41,538 nucleotides of DNA from an uncultured Elusimicrobia bacterium. Lineage in GTDB: Bacteria; Elusimicrobiota; Elusimicrobia; Elusimicrobiales; UBA9959. The stretch lies in the NCBI GenBank assembly GCA_937870775.1, contig CALMZU010000306.1, positions 1 to 41,538 on the forward strand. The letters are read 5' to 3'. A program made the position numbers and the translations under genes. Positions 1-6,129 of the stretch are shown here, in pieces. The notes under the pieces are model-generated. The model was not told where the DNA came from, made no database searches, and saw only the letters and a program-made list of their open reading frames with translations. Each line of letters opens with the position of its first letter. Positions within the stretch are counted from its first letter, which is position 1.

Positions 1-11
1 TGATAATCATC

Positions 12-22
12 TAGAGGTCCCC
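12..22. repeat. Left subterminal inverted repeat of the IS
   Basis: TAGAGGTCCCC here is the exact reverse complement of GGGGACCTCTA at 1513-1523. The match stops after 11 bp on both sides, which is typical for IS1111-group subterminal repeats. Confidence 0.75.
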
Positions 23-79
23 TCCTGCAGGTTGTGTAAAATTGCTTTGTCGAGGAGCAAAGTTACAAACCTGAGGAGG
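21..79 (+). promoter_or_regulatory. 5' leader hairpin covering the transposase ribosome binding site
   Basis: Bases 21-39 pair with 63-79 to give a 17-bp stem with two single-base bulges (G34 and G27). The 3' arm contains the GAGGAGG Shine-Dalgarno sequence of the transposase. A smaller nested hairpin (TTGCT 42-46 with AGCAA 56-60) sits in the loop. If transcribed from an outside promoter, the site would be closed, limiting transposase translation. That is inference; the base pairing is seen directly. Confidence 0.6.
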
Positions 80-87
80 AGACACTT

Positions 88-1107
88 ATGAGATTATACG
101 CCGCAATCGACCTGCATTCCAACAACAGCGTACTGGTAATCCTGAACCAGAGCGATAAAGTCGTCTATGAGAAACGCCACCCGAACGACCTGCCGACGAT
201 CCTGGCGCAGTTGAAACCGCACAAAAAAAGCATCCAGGCAATAGCGGTTGAATCTACGTACAACTGGTACTGGCTGGTCGACGGTCTTCTGGAGGCCGGT
301 TACGAAGTGAAACTTGTAAACACGGTAGCAGTGAAGACATACGACGGGCTGAAGTACACCTCCGACGAGCACGACGCACGGCACCTGGCGCACCTGCTGA
401 GGTTGGGAATACTGCCGACGGCCTACATCTACCCGAAAGAAGAGCGCGCCGTGCGCGACCTGCTGCGCAAAAGGGCACAGTTAGTGCGGGACCGCGTCAC
501 GCATATCCTGAGCATCCAGAATCTGGTCACCCGCAACAGCGGCAAGCAGATAACGCAGGCCGGCATACGCAGGTTGGATGAAAATACGCTGGGGCTGTTC
601 TGCGGCGGAAACGCCTTCCGCGTAATGGCGATAAAAAGCAGTTTGGAGATTCTGCGCTGCCTCGACGGACAGATAGCGGTGCTTGAACGGAAAGCACTGG
701 AGCAGGCCAAGGTGAAGCCGGAGTTCAAGCAGGTGACGACAATCGACGGAATCGGGGAGATCCTCGGCATGACCATTATGTATGAAGCCGGGGACATGGA
801 GCGTTTTGAAGAAGTGGGGCAGTTCGCTTCGTACGCGCGGTGCGTGGGGAGTTCCCGCTGGAGCAACGGCAAGAAGAAGGGCGAGAACAACCGGAAAAAT
901 GGGAACAAGTACCTGGCCTGGGCGTTTGTGGAAGCGGCGCACCATGCCGTGCAGTATAACGAACGTGTCAAGAAGTTCTACCAGCGCAAGAAGGCACGCA
1001 CCAACAGCGTAGTAGCCTGGAAGGCGGTGGCGCACAAACTGGCGCGTGCCTGCTATCACGTGGTAAAGGATAGAATCGCTTTCGACGAGGCGCGGGCTTT
1101 CGCGTGA
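88..1107 (+). CDS. IS110/IS1111-family RNA-guided DEDD transposase (recombinase)
   Basis: A 339-residue protein with the two-domain plan of IS110 recombinases. The N-terminal RuvC-like DEDD domain shows AAIDLHSNN with D8, AVEST with E55, and SDEHDARHLAHLL with D93 and D96, the expected acidic residues. A helical, charged linker follows (about 115-210). The C-terminal Tnp domain begins with a helix-hairpin-helix-like TIDGIGEILGM (218-228) and contains GSSRWSNGKKKGENNRKNGN, where a serine in 255-259 should be the nucleophile. Length is normal and there is no frameshift, so the enzyme is probably active. The start at 88 has a strong GAGGAGG site 7-13 nt upstream, buried in the leader hairpin. 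In this family a non-coding RNA from the element bridges donor and target DNA; here the candidate RNA lies downstream. Confidence 0.95.
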   Translation: MRLYAAIDLHSNNSVLVILNQSDKVVYEKRHPNDLPTILAQLKPHKKSIQAIAVESTYNWYWLVDGLLEAGYEVKLVNTVAVKTYDGLKYTSDEHDARHLAHLLRLGILPTAYIYPKEERAVRDLLRKRAQLVRDRVTHILSIQNLVTRNSGKQITQAGIRRLDENTLGLFCGGNAFRVMAIKSSLEILRCLDGQIAVLERKALEQAKVKPEFKQVTTIDGIGEILGMTIMYEAGDMERFEEVGQFASYARCVGSSRWSNGKKKGENNRKNGNKYLAWAFVEAAHHAVQYNERVKKFYQRKKARTNSVVAWKAVAHKLARACYHVVKDRIAFDEARAFA

Positions 1108-1512
1108 AGATTTGGTGCGGCAGGCGAGCTCGTGGGTTCGCTGGCAGAACCAGTAGCCTTGATTAGACGCCTGCCGCACCCGCTGTTTTAGGCGGAGACG
1201 CCCTGGTCGTGAGCCAATGAAGCGCTGGCGCGGCGCAAGCCGCAAGCCATAAACTTGTGGGCGGACATTTTGTTCGCCGTTAAATGGACACGACTGGGAA
1301 CCAACGGTTTTCTGGGCCCCGGTTACACGGGGCAGGGGCTTCGGCGGTAGTATTGCCGCGGCCTTGATCCTGATGGGTGCGTGGTGCGGCTTCGTCCGAC
1401 GCCACTTAAAGAGAACCAGGGAGCGGCTAAGCCTTGAGCAGCATGACAGAACGGATTTCTATGAGCGGAGAAACCACAAACCTGTGGTCGGAGAGGCTTT
1501 GCCTCTTGACTC
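1108..1512 (+). ncRNA. Candidate bridge (seek) RNA region in the IS right end
   Basis: No plausible gene lies here and the region is rich in hairpins: a perfect 13-bp stem (1114-1126 with 1168-1180), GCCCCG/CGGGGC (1316-1321 with 1328-1333), ACCACA/TGTGGT (1473-1478 with 1483-1488) and AGAGGC/GCCTCT (1492-1497 with 1501-1506). The loop of the first stem contains GTGGGTTCGC (1132-1141), the exact reverse complement of the right flank 1530-1539, and on its 3' side TTGAT, whose TGAT equals the four bases left of the inferred IS start. This is the arrangement expected of a target-binding loop. The exact RNA ends and the donor loop are not resolved. Confidence 0.65.
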
Positions 1513-1523
1513 GGGGACCTCTA
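1513..1523. repeat. Right subterminal inverted repeat of the IS
   Basis: GGGGACCTCTA is the exact reverse complement of 12-22. The sequence immediately beyond it, ATGGGTGCG, recurs inside the right end at 1373-1381. Confidence 0.75.
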
Positions 1524-1526
1524 ATG

Positions 1527-1718
1527 GGTGCGAACCCACTTCTCGCGGCAAGGAGCAGTGCGGGGCCGCGCTGCGTGGCCACGCCTGCGACGACATCTCG
1601 CGGATAAGCTTCCCCGTACCGCTGATCTAAAGACAGAAAGCAGCGTTTATATTGGGTTATCGGGGTTTTCGGCAAAGAAAAGTCGAACTTTAGTGCGAAG
1701 ACTCCGCCAGATTTCCCT
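1527..1718. other. Intergenic flank of the IS, no gene seen
   Basis: Between the inferred IS border and the terminator I see no convincing reading frame or RNA gene. It opens with the small palindrome TGGGTGCGAACCCA (1525-1538), which is what the predicted guide loop matches. The overlapping ORFs in the track have no recognisable domain and no ribosome binding site. Confidence 0.5.
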
Positions 1719-1754
1719 AAACGAAGAACCCCGCCCATGCGGGGTTCTTCGTTT
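1719..1754. terminator. Bidirectional rho-independent terminator
   Basis: A perfect 16-bp stem (AAACGAAGAACCCCGC, 1719-1734, with 1739-1754) and a CCAT loop, with A-rich and T-rich ends. It lies 25 nt past the last gene of the minus-strand secreted-protein operon and would also stop read-through from the IS. Confidence 0.8.
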
Positions 1755-1779
1755 ATGTAAGGGTACGCCTTTGGGCGTC

Positions 1780-2367
1780 TCACCGGCACAGGGCCTGGTT
1801 GCAGGTGTAGCCCTCGTTGTAGGAACATCCTCGCTGGACGGGCCCCCCATCCTCCTCCGCGGCGGCCTCGCAGCTGGCGTTGCGCAACAGCGCCGGGCCG
1901 GAACGGGCCAAGGGCATGACAACTTTCAGTATCTCGCCGTACTTCGACGGGGGCACTGACCGCTCAAGGAGCGCCGTCCTCGCCGAGACGAAACCGCCGT
2001 CAAGCAACGTAAGGCTGTCCAGGAAATCCGCGGCGGCCGCCGGAGGAACGCCGCGCATGACCTCCCGCATATCCGACAGCGTTTTTCCGCCGGCCGGCAC
2101 AAAAGATTCGGCGTCGGCGGCGGAAGACTCGAAGGCCTTAAGAATGGAATCGGTCTTGGCTCCGGAGAAGCCGCGCTTCTTCAGCGTGGCATAGTTCATA
2201 GAGGCCACGCGCCCGTTTATCAGGCGCATGCCGGACATGAACTCGGTCCTGTCTTTTTGCGGCAGACCGCCGAGTATGTCTTTCACGGTCATGAGCCTGC
2301 CCCGGTACTGGCCTTCAGCCGCGGCGGCCGCGGCAAGGCATAGGCACAAGACCGCGGCCTTCTTCAT
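1780..2367 (-). CDS. Secreted two-repeat protein with C-terminal four-cysteine motif (paralog of the gene at 3313)
   Basis: I do not recognise a named family. The 195-residue protein starts with a signal peptide (MKKAAVLCLCLAAAAAAEGQ). The mature part has two related segments of about 50 residues, each with a small helical pattern (LGGLPQKDRTEFMSGMRLINGRV... and MRGVPPAAAADFLDSLTLLDGGF...). The protein ends in NASCEA...GCS...TCNQALCR: four cysteines with the spacing also found in the paralog at 3313-4035. It is the last gene of a three-gene operon and its ATG overlaps the stop of the lipoprotein gene by 4 nt (ATGA), so translation is probably coupled. The likely location is periplasm or cell surface. 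The function is unknown; two disulfides at the C-terminus are an inference. Confidence 0.8.
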   Translation of the reverse strand: MKKAAVLCLCLAAAAAAEGQYRGRLMTVKDILGGLPQKDRTEFMSGMRLINGRVASMNYATLKKRGFSGAKTDSILKAFESSAADAESFVPAGGKTLSDMREVMRGVPPAAAADFLDSLTLLDGGFVSARTALLERSVPPSKYGEILKVVMPLARSGPALLRNASCEAAAEEDGGPVQRGCSYNEGYTCNQALCR

Positions 2368-3266
2368 GCCGGGTCCTTCCCGCCCAGCCCTATCAGCTTC
2401 AGGCCTTTGCGTATCTTTCCCAGGGAAACCTCGCCGTTGTCGTCGCTCCAGCCTTTAAAATCATACAGCACCTTCCCGTCCAGCAGGAAGTAGAAACGCG
2501 GGGAGAAGGTCAGGTCGAAACCGGGGAAGTCCCCCGACTTCCGGGCCACGTAGACCGGAATCGGGGCGAAGAGGGCTTTATCCGCTCTGACGGCGGCCGG
2601 GTCGAAAGACCGGGTTATGACCACCGTGTTGGCGCGCAGCGTCTCGGCCAGCCCTGGGCTGCGTTTTACGCCGGCTATGGCCGACACTACGGACCCGCAG
2701 CCGGGCAGTACCACTATTACAACCTTCGGCCCGGTGCCCAGCGGCAGGGTAAGCGCATCTGCCCGCCCGCCGTCGGCCGAAATATCGAAGACCTGCCACT
2801 GCCCCGCCGTTTTCCCTGCGCCGATCACGGCGGGGATATCCACGGCCTCCGCATCCGGGAAACGTCCCTTCAGCGAGGAGGCCTCGCTAAAAAGCCGAGC
2901 AGCCACCAGGCCTGAAATGGTCTTAGCCGCGTCTTCCGGGCCGGCCCGGCCGCGCCGCGCCTTCTCCTCGAAAACCGTCCTCACCTTAAGGGCCAGGCTT
3001 TCATCGTCGGGCGAATAGAACGACGCGGAACGCAGAAGCCGGAAGAGGGAATCTACGGCGCCGTCAGGATAACCTCGCAGGCTCTCCGCGGAGAGGTCCG
3101 CGCCACGAAGGCCGCCGGCGCAGGCGCTTATCGCGGGATTGTCCCGTCTCTGTTTTGCGTCGTCCACGCAGGCGGCGGCACGCGTTATACGCCGCTGCCC
3201 GCCGGCACAGCCGGCGGCTAGCAGCGCGCACAGTACCGGACAAAGAATGCCTCCGTGTCTATTCAT
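2364..3266 (-). CDS. Thioredoxin-like lipoprotein
   Basis: The start is set at the ATG at 3266, not the longer ORF start, because it gives a lipoprotein signal (LLAAGC lipobox) and has an AGGGG site upstream. The 300-residue product has a helical N-terminal half of unknown family. Its C-terminal half looks like a thioredoxin fold: a hydrophobic strand VVIVVLPGCG with a single cysteine where CxxC would be, then FSPRFYFLLDGKVLYDFKGW, which resembles the cis-proline strand and following hairpin of TlpA-like proteins. With one cysteine it cannot act as a classical CxxC oxidoreductase; a one-cysteine thiol role or a structural role is possible. It sits between two genes for secreted four-cysteine proteins, so they are obvious candidate partners. 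The family assignment is moderate. Confidence 0.7.
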   Translation of the reverse strand: MNRHGGILCPVLCALLAAGCAGGQRRITRAAACVDDAKQRRDNPAISACAGGLRGADLSAESLRGYPDGAVDSLFRLLRSASFYSPDDESLALKVRTVFEEKARRGRAGPEDAAKTISGLVAARLFSEASSLKGRFPDAEAVDIPAVIGAGKTAGQWQVFDISADGGRADALTLPLGTGPKVVIVVLPGCGSVVSAIAGVKRSPGLAETLRANTVVITRSFDPAAVRADKALFAPIPVYVARKSGDFPGFDLTFSPRFYFLLDGKVLYDFKGWSDDNGEVSLGKIRKGLKLIGLGGKDPA

Positions 3267-3312
3267 AAACTGCGCCCCTGAGCTAATGACTACGCGCACA
3301 CCACTTCCGTAC

Positions 3313-4035
3313 TTATTTGCAAACACTAGAATCGCAAGTCGAGTCCTCCGTGGAGGAACAGCCGTACTCGATCGTCCTGTCGTTAAATATCCAGGCCTCG
3401 CACGTAGCGTTCTTTACAACACTCCTGACGGCAGCACCATTAACGACCGACGGCAACACCGACTGAATTATCTGCTCCGCCCTTTCAGCGGGAACGGTCG
3501 CCCCCAACTGGCCGGTCTTTACCGACGCCACCTTGCCGTCGAGAACGCGCATGCTTTCAATGAACTCTAGCCGGGCTTCTTCCGGAAGGTCCTTCAGCAG
3601 CGCTCCAAGTTCTATACCGCCATTGCTGTCCGTCATGCCCTCGGTCCTGGCCGCTGAAGCGATGAACGGCTTCAGAACAGCGTCCACGCGCGAAGCGGGG
3701 AGACCTTTATCGATAAGAGCGGCCCTGTCCGCCGGGAAAATATTGCCGTCCGCTATGCGCATCCCGGACATCAGTTCGACGCGTTCCCCGGCCGAAAGCC
3801 CGGAAAGAAGGTTCTTAACCAGCACCAGCCGCCCCCTGTAGGGAGCCGCTGGCGCGGCATTAATTGCCGGCTCGCCGGCTTTCGGGCCGGCCTTCTCCTG
3901 ATCCGCCCGCTCCTGCAGGTAGGTGTTAACGCTTGTGCCGCTGGGGCCGTCGAACAGTACTTTAACGTCCGAAGCGTTAGCCGCGCCAGCCGCGAAGAAC
4001 GCAAAACCCGCCATCGCTATTATATGTCTTTTCAT
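3313..4035 (-). CDS. Secreted two-repeat protein with C-terminal four-cysteine motif
   Basis: The start is moved from the ORF-track position to the ATG at 4035, which follows a GGAGG site and begins a clean signal peptide (MKRHIIAMAGFAFFAAGAANA). The 240-residue product has a short linker, then two related repeats (LLSGLSAGERVELMSGMRIADGNI... and LLKDLPEEARLEFIESMRVLDGKV...). It ends with NATCEA...GCS...TCDSSVCK. The repeats and tail align with the gene at 1780-2367, so the two arose by duplication, but their middle sequences have diverged strongly. It is the first gene of the operon, 46 nt before the lipoprotein gene. I do not recognise a known family; the protein is presumably exported and disulfide-bonded. 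Confidence 0.8.
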   Translation of the reverse strand: MKRHIIAMAGFAFFAAGAANASDVKVLFDGPSGTSVNTYLQERADQEKAGPKAGEPAINAAPAAPYRGRLVLVKNLLSGLSAGERVELMSGMRIADGNIFPADRAALIDKGLPASRVDAVLKPFIASAARTEGMTDSNGGIELGALLKDLPEEARLEFIESMRVLDGKVASVKTGQLGATVPAERAEQIIQSVLPSVVNGAAVRSVVKNATCEAWIFNDRTIEYGCSSTEDSTCDSSVCK

Positions 4036-4073
4036 TACCGCCTCCATAAAATTCCCGTCTATGCCGGTGACGG

Positions 4074-4090
4074 GGCATTTTTTATGCCAA
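4074..4090 (-). promoter_or_regulatory. Sigma-54-like (-24/-12) promoter of the four-cysteine operon
   Basis: The minus strand reads TTGGCATAAAAAATGCC, which fits the sigma-54 pattern: TTGGCA with the -24 GG, then TGC with the -12 GC, with exactly 10 nt between GG and GC. Transcription would begin near 4062, about 27 nt before the start codon, leaving room for the GGAGG site. The same bases also form a small palindrome (GGCAT/ATGCC), so a chance match is possible. Confidence 0.4.
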
Positions 4091-4128
4091 GCGGCCATGA
4101 AAGGCTAAGAACTAGCGGAGCTTATTCC

Positions 4129-4148
4129 GGATTTAGGGGGATTTAGGG
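4129..4148. repeat. Tandem decamer GGATTTAGGG x2
   Basis: Two exact copies of GGATTTAGGG lie back to back, one helical turn apart, roughly 45-65 bp upstream of the sigma-54-like element. They could be an activator site for the operon at 3313-4035, or part of the adjacent REP-like element. Confidence 0.4.
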
Positions 4149-4206
4149 GACGCTTTTTACTAATTGATTATTTATCCACAATAGTCAAATTGTAAAAAGC
4201 GTCCCC
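4146..4206. repeat. REP-like palindromic element
   Basis: A perfect 15-bp inverted repeat (GGGGACGCTTTTTAC at 4146-4160 with 4192-4206) encloses 31 AT-rich bases. The left half, GGGGACGCT...GATTATTTATC, recurs at 15492-15523. It is followed by a T-rich tract on the plus strand, so it may also act as a terminator or attenuator in front of the kinase gene. Confidence 0.6.
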
Positions 4207-4216
4207 TTCTTTTTTA

Positions 4217-4222
4217 TAGAAT
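4217..4222 (+). promoter_or_regulatory. -10-like hexamer of the kinase gene (leaderless arrangement)
   Basis: TAGAAT lies exactly 6 nt before the GTG start at 4229, and there is no good Shine-Dalgarno sequence in the gap. The spacing equals that at four other genes in this window. No convincing -35 is seen. Confidence 0.4.
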
Positions 4223-4228
4223 CAGAAG

Positions 4229-5773
4229 GTGAGCTACAAAGCCAATATACTTGTGGTGGACGACGAAGAGGCGCTGCAGGAACTGATAACCGCGGCGCTG
4301 ACGCGGCTGGGTTACCGCGTTACCTGCGCCTCCGACGGCGCCGCCGGCGTGGAGAAGGTGCGGGCCGAAAGGTTCGACCTGGCCATCATGGACATCATGA
4401 TGCCCGGCATGGACGGCATCACGGCGCTGGGCGAGATAAAGAAGCTCGACCCCGAGCTGGAGGTCATCATGGCCACCGGCCACGGCACCATGGGCACCGC
4501 CGTGCAGAGCCTCAGGAAAGGCGCCTTCGACTACCTGCACAAGCCCTTCCAGGTGTCGCAGCTGGCGGCGGTGGTGGAACGGGCTCTCGAGAAGCGCAAA
4601 TTCAACGACATAGCCCGCGCCATCTTCTCTACGATAAAACCCGACGAACTGCCGCGCATAATAATAGATTCCGCCATGCGCATACTGAAGGCCGACGAGG
4701 CCTTCCTCGCGGTGGCCGGGCGCGACGGGCGGCTGGCCATGGACCTGGCCGAGGGCCTGGACTCGCCGGAGATGGCGGCCGCGCGGCTGGAGCTGTGCCG
4801 CCGGGCCGGGCCCCGGCTGGCGGCCGGCGGCGCAGTGACGCTGATAGAGAACCCCGCCGAGGACAAGGTCTTCGCCGGCATACCCGGCACGGAGGGCATA
4901 AAGGCCTCGCTGCTGCTGCCCCTCCGGGACGGCGATACGCTCGCCGGCCTGATAGGCATAAACCGCCGCCAGTCCGGCGAGTACTACGGCGAGAACGACC
5001 TGCAGCAGGCGCGGCTCTTCGGCTCGCTGGTGAACCTCTCTTTCAGGAACGCCAAGCTCTACCGCCAGCTGCAGGAGACGCAGGGGCAGCTGGTGCAGGC
5101 GGAGAAGATGTCGGCGCTGGGCCAGTTGGCCGGCGGCCTGGCGCACGAGATCAATAACCCGCTCTCCGGCATACTGGGCCTCACCCAGCTGGTCCTAGAG
5201 AACACGGAGAAGGACAGCCAGAACTACAAGGACCTCAAGGACATAGAGAGCTCGGTGTTCCGCTGCAAGAAGATCATCACCTCGCTGCTTTCGTTCGCGC
5301 GCCAGGAAAAGACCCGCCTGGAGCCCGTCAGCGTGAACGAGGTGCTGGAGGAGACGCTGACGCTTTGCGCGCGGCAGATGGAGCTGAAGCACATAAAGAT
5401 AGAGCGGGCCTTCGGCGAGGCGCTGCCGATGGTGAACGCCGATTTCCAGCAGCTGATGCAGGTGTTCCTCAACATCCTGACCAACGCCCGCGACGCCATG
5501 CCCGACGGCGGGGTGATAACCATAACCACCTCGCTCGCGCGCGACGCGGCCGGCCGCGAGACCGTAAGCGCCTCGGTGGCCGACACCGGCCCCGGCATAC
5601 CGCAGGAACTGCTGGGCCGCGTCTTCGACCCTTTCTTCACCACCAAGCCGGTGGGCAAGGGCACCGGCCTGGGGCTCTCCGTCTGCGCCGGCATAGTGCA
5701 GCGCCACAACGGCGCGATAAGGGCCGAAAGCGGCCCGCGCGGCTCGGTGTTCACGGTGACCCTGCCCGTATGA
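4229..5773 (+). CDS. Receiver-GAF-histidine kinase
   Basis: A 514-residue cytoplasmic signalling protein with no membrane segment. An N-terminal receiver domain (about 5-120) has the acidic pair VVDDE, phosphoacceptor D55 in LAIMDIMMPG, and the HKPF lysine near 105. A GAF-like sensor follows (about 130-275), then HisKA with phosphoacceptor H306 in GLAHEINNPLSG, and a HATPase domain with an N-box (ILTNARDAM), DTGPGIP and GTGLGLS. It can therefore receive phosphate at its N-terminus and pass it from H306. The start is GTG; no downstream ATG would keep the receiver domain. Its stop overlaps the start of the next response regulator (ATGA). The signal sensed by GAF is not identifiable. Confidence 0.9.
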   Translation: MSYKANILVVDDEEALQELITAALTRLGYRVTCASDGAAGVEKVRAERFDLAIMDIMMPGMDGITALGEIKKLDPELEVIMATGHGTMGTAVQSLRKGAFDYLHKPFQVSQLAAVVERALEKRKFNDIARAIFSTIKPDELPRIIIDSAMRILKADEAFLAVAGRDGRLAMDLAEGLDSPEMAAARLELCRRAGPRLAAGGAVTLIENPAEDKVFAGIPGTEGIKASLLLPLRDGDTLAGLIGINRRQSGEYYGENDLQQARLFGSLVNLSFRNAKLYRQLQETQGQLVQAEKMSALGQLAGGLAHEINNPLSGILGLTQLVLENTEKDSQNYKDLKDIESSVFRCKKIITSLLSFARQEKTRLEPVSVNEVLEETLTLCARQMELKHIKIERAFGEALPMVNADFQQLMQVFLNILTNARDAMPDGGVITITTSLARDAAGRETVSASVADTGPGIPQELLGRVFDPFFTTKPVGKGTGLGLSVCAGIVQRHNGAIRAESGPRGSVFTVTLPV

Positions 5774-6129
5774 AAAAGATACTGATAGTGGACGACGAGG
5801 CCGTGGTGAGGAACTACGTACGCCGCGCCCTCGCGAGCCGGGGCTTCGATGTGGAAGAAGCCGCCGGCGGCGGCGAGGCCCTGGCGAAGCTCGCGGCCGG
5901 CGCTTACGACGCCCTGATCTGCGACCTGAAGATGCCGGACATGCGCGGCGAGGAAGTAATAAAAAAAGCCGCGGCGCTGCGCCCCGGCATGAAGCTTATA
6001 GTTATAACCGGCTCGGTCTCCGACGTCCCCGACCCGGTGGCCCCCGGCGTGAAAGCCGACGGCTGCCTGATAAAGCCCTTCGGCATCGGCGAGATACGCG
6101 ACCTGGTGGCCAGCCTGCTGCCGGCCTAG
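5770..6129 (+). CDS. Single-domain response regulator (CheY-like)
   Basis: The ORF track gives a long upstream extension in another gene's shadow; the real start is the ATG at 5770, overlapping the kinase stop by 4 nt. The 119 residues form one receiver domain: DDE near 8-10, phosphoacceptor D52 in ICDLKMPD, Thr in VITGS and the LIKPF lysine. There is no output domain, so it must act through protein contacts or as a phosphorelay intermediate with the kinase. Its stop codon overlaps that of the convergent gene by 4 nt, leaving no room for a terminator. Confidence 0.9.
   Translation: MKKILIVDDEAVVRNYVRRALASRGFDVEEAAGGGEALAKLAAGAYDALICDLKMPDMRGEEVIKKAAALRPGMKLIVITGSVSDVPDPVAPGVKADGCLIKPFGIGEIRDLVASLLPA

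Larger units (their letters stand above)
5..1526 (+). mobile_element. IS110-family insertion sequence, IS1111 group (apparently complete)
   Basis: The element holds one DEDD-type transposase gene, a perfect 11-bp inverted repeat near both ends (12-22 and 1513-1523), a short left end and a non-coding right end of about 400 nt. A long 3' non-coding end and subterminal repeats are features of the IS1111 branch of IS110. The exact ends are inferred: in described IS1111 members the repeat lies a few bases inside each end, which would put the borders near 5 and 1526. No target-site duplication is visible, as usual for this family, and only about four bases of left flank are in the window. Confidence 0.75.

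Noticed and set aside
1524-1550. tRNA T-arm-like sequence next to the IS (GGGTGCGAACCC)
   Set aside because: The loop lacks the TTC of T-loops, the outer pair fails, no CCA end follows, and no D or anticodon arm can be drawn.
1364-1959. ORFs at 1364-1630, 1528-1959 and 1427-1828
   Set aside because: No ribosome binding sites and no domains. They cross the IS border, the terminator or a real gene, so I treat them as chance frames in GC-rich DNA.
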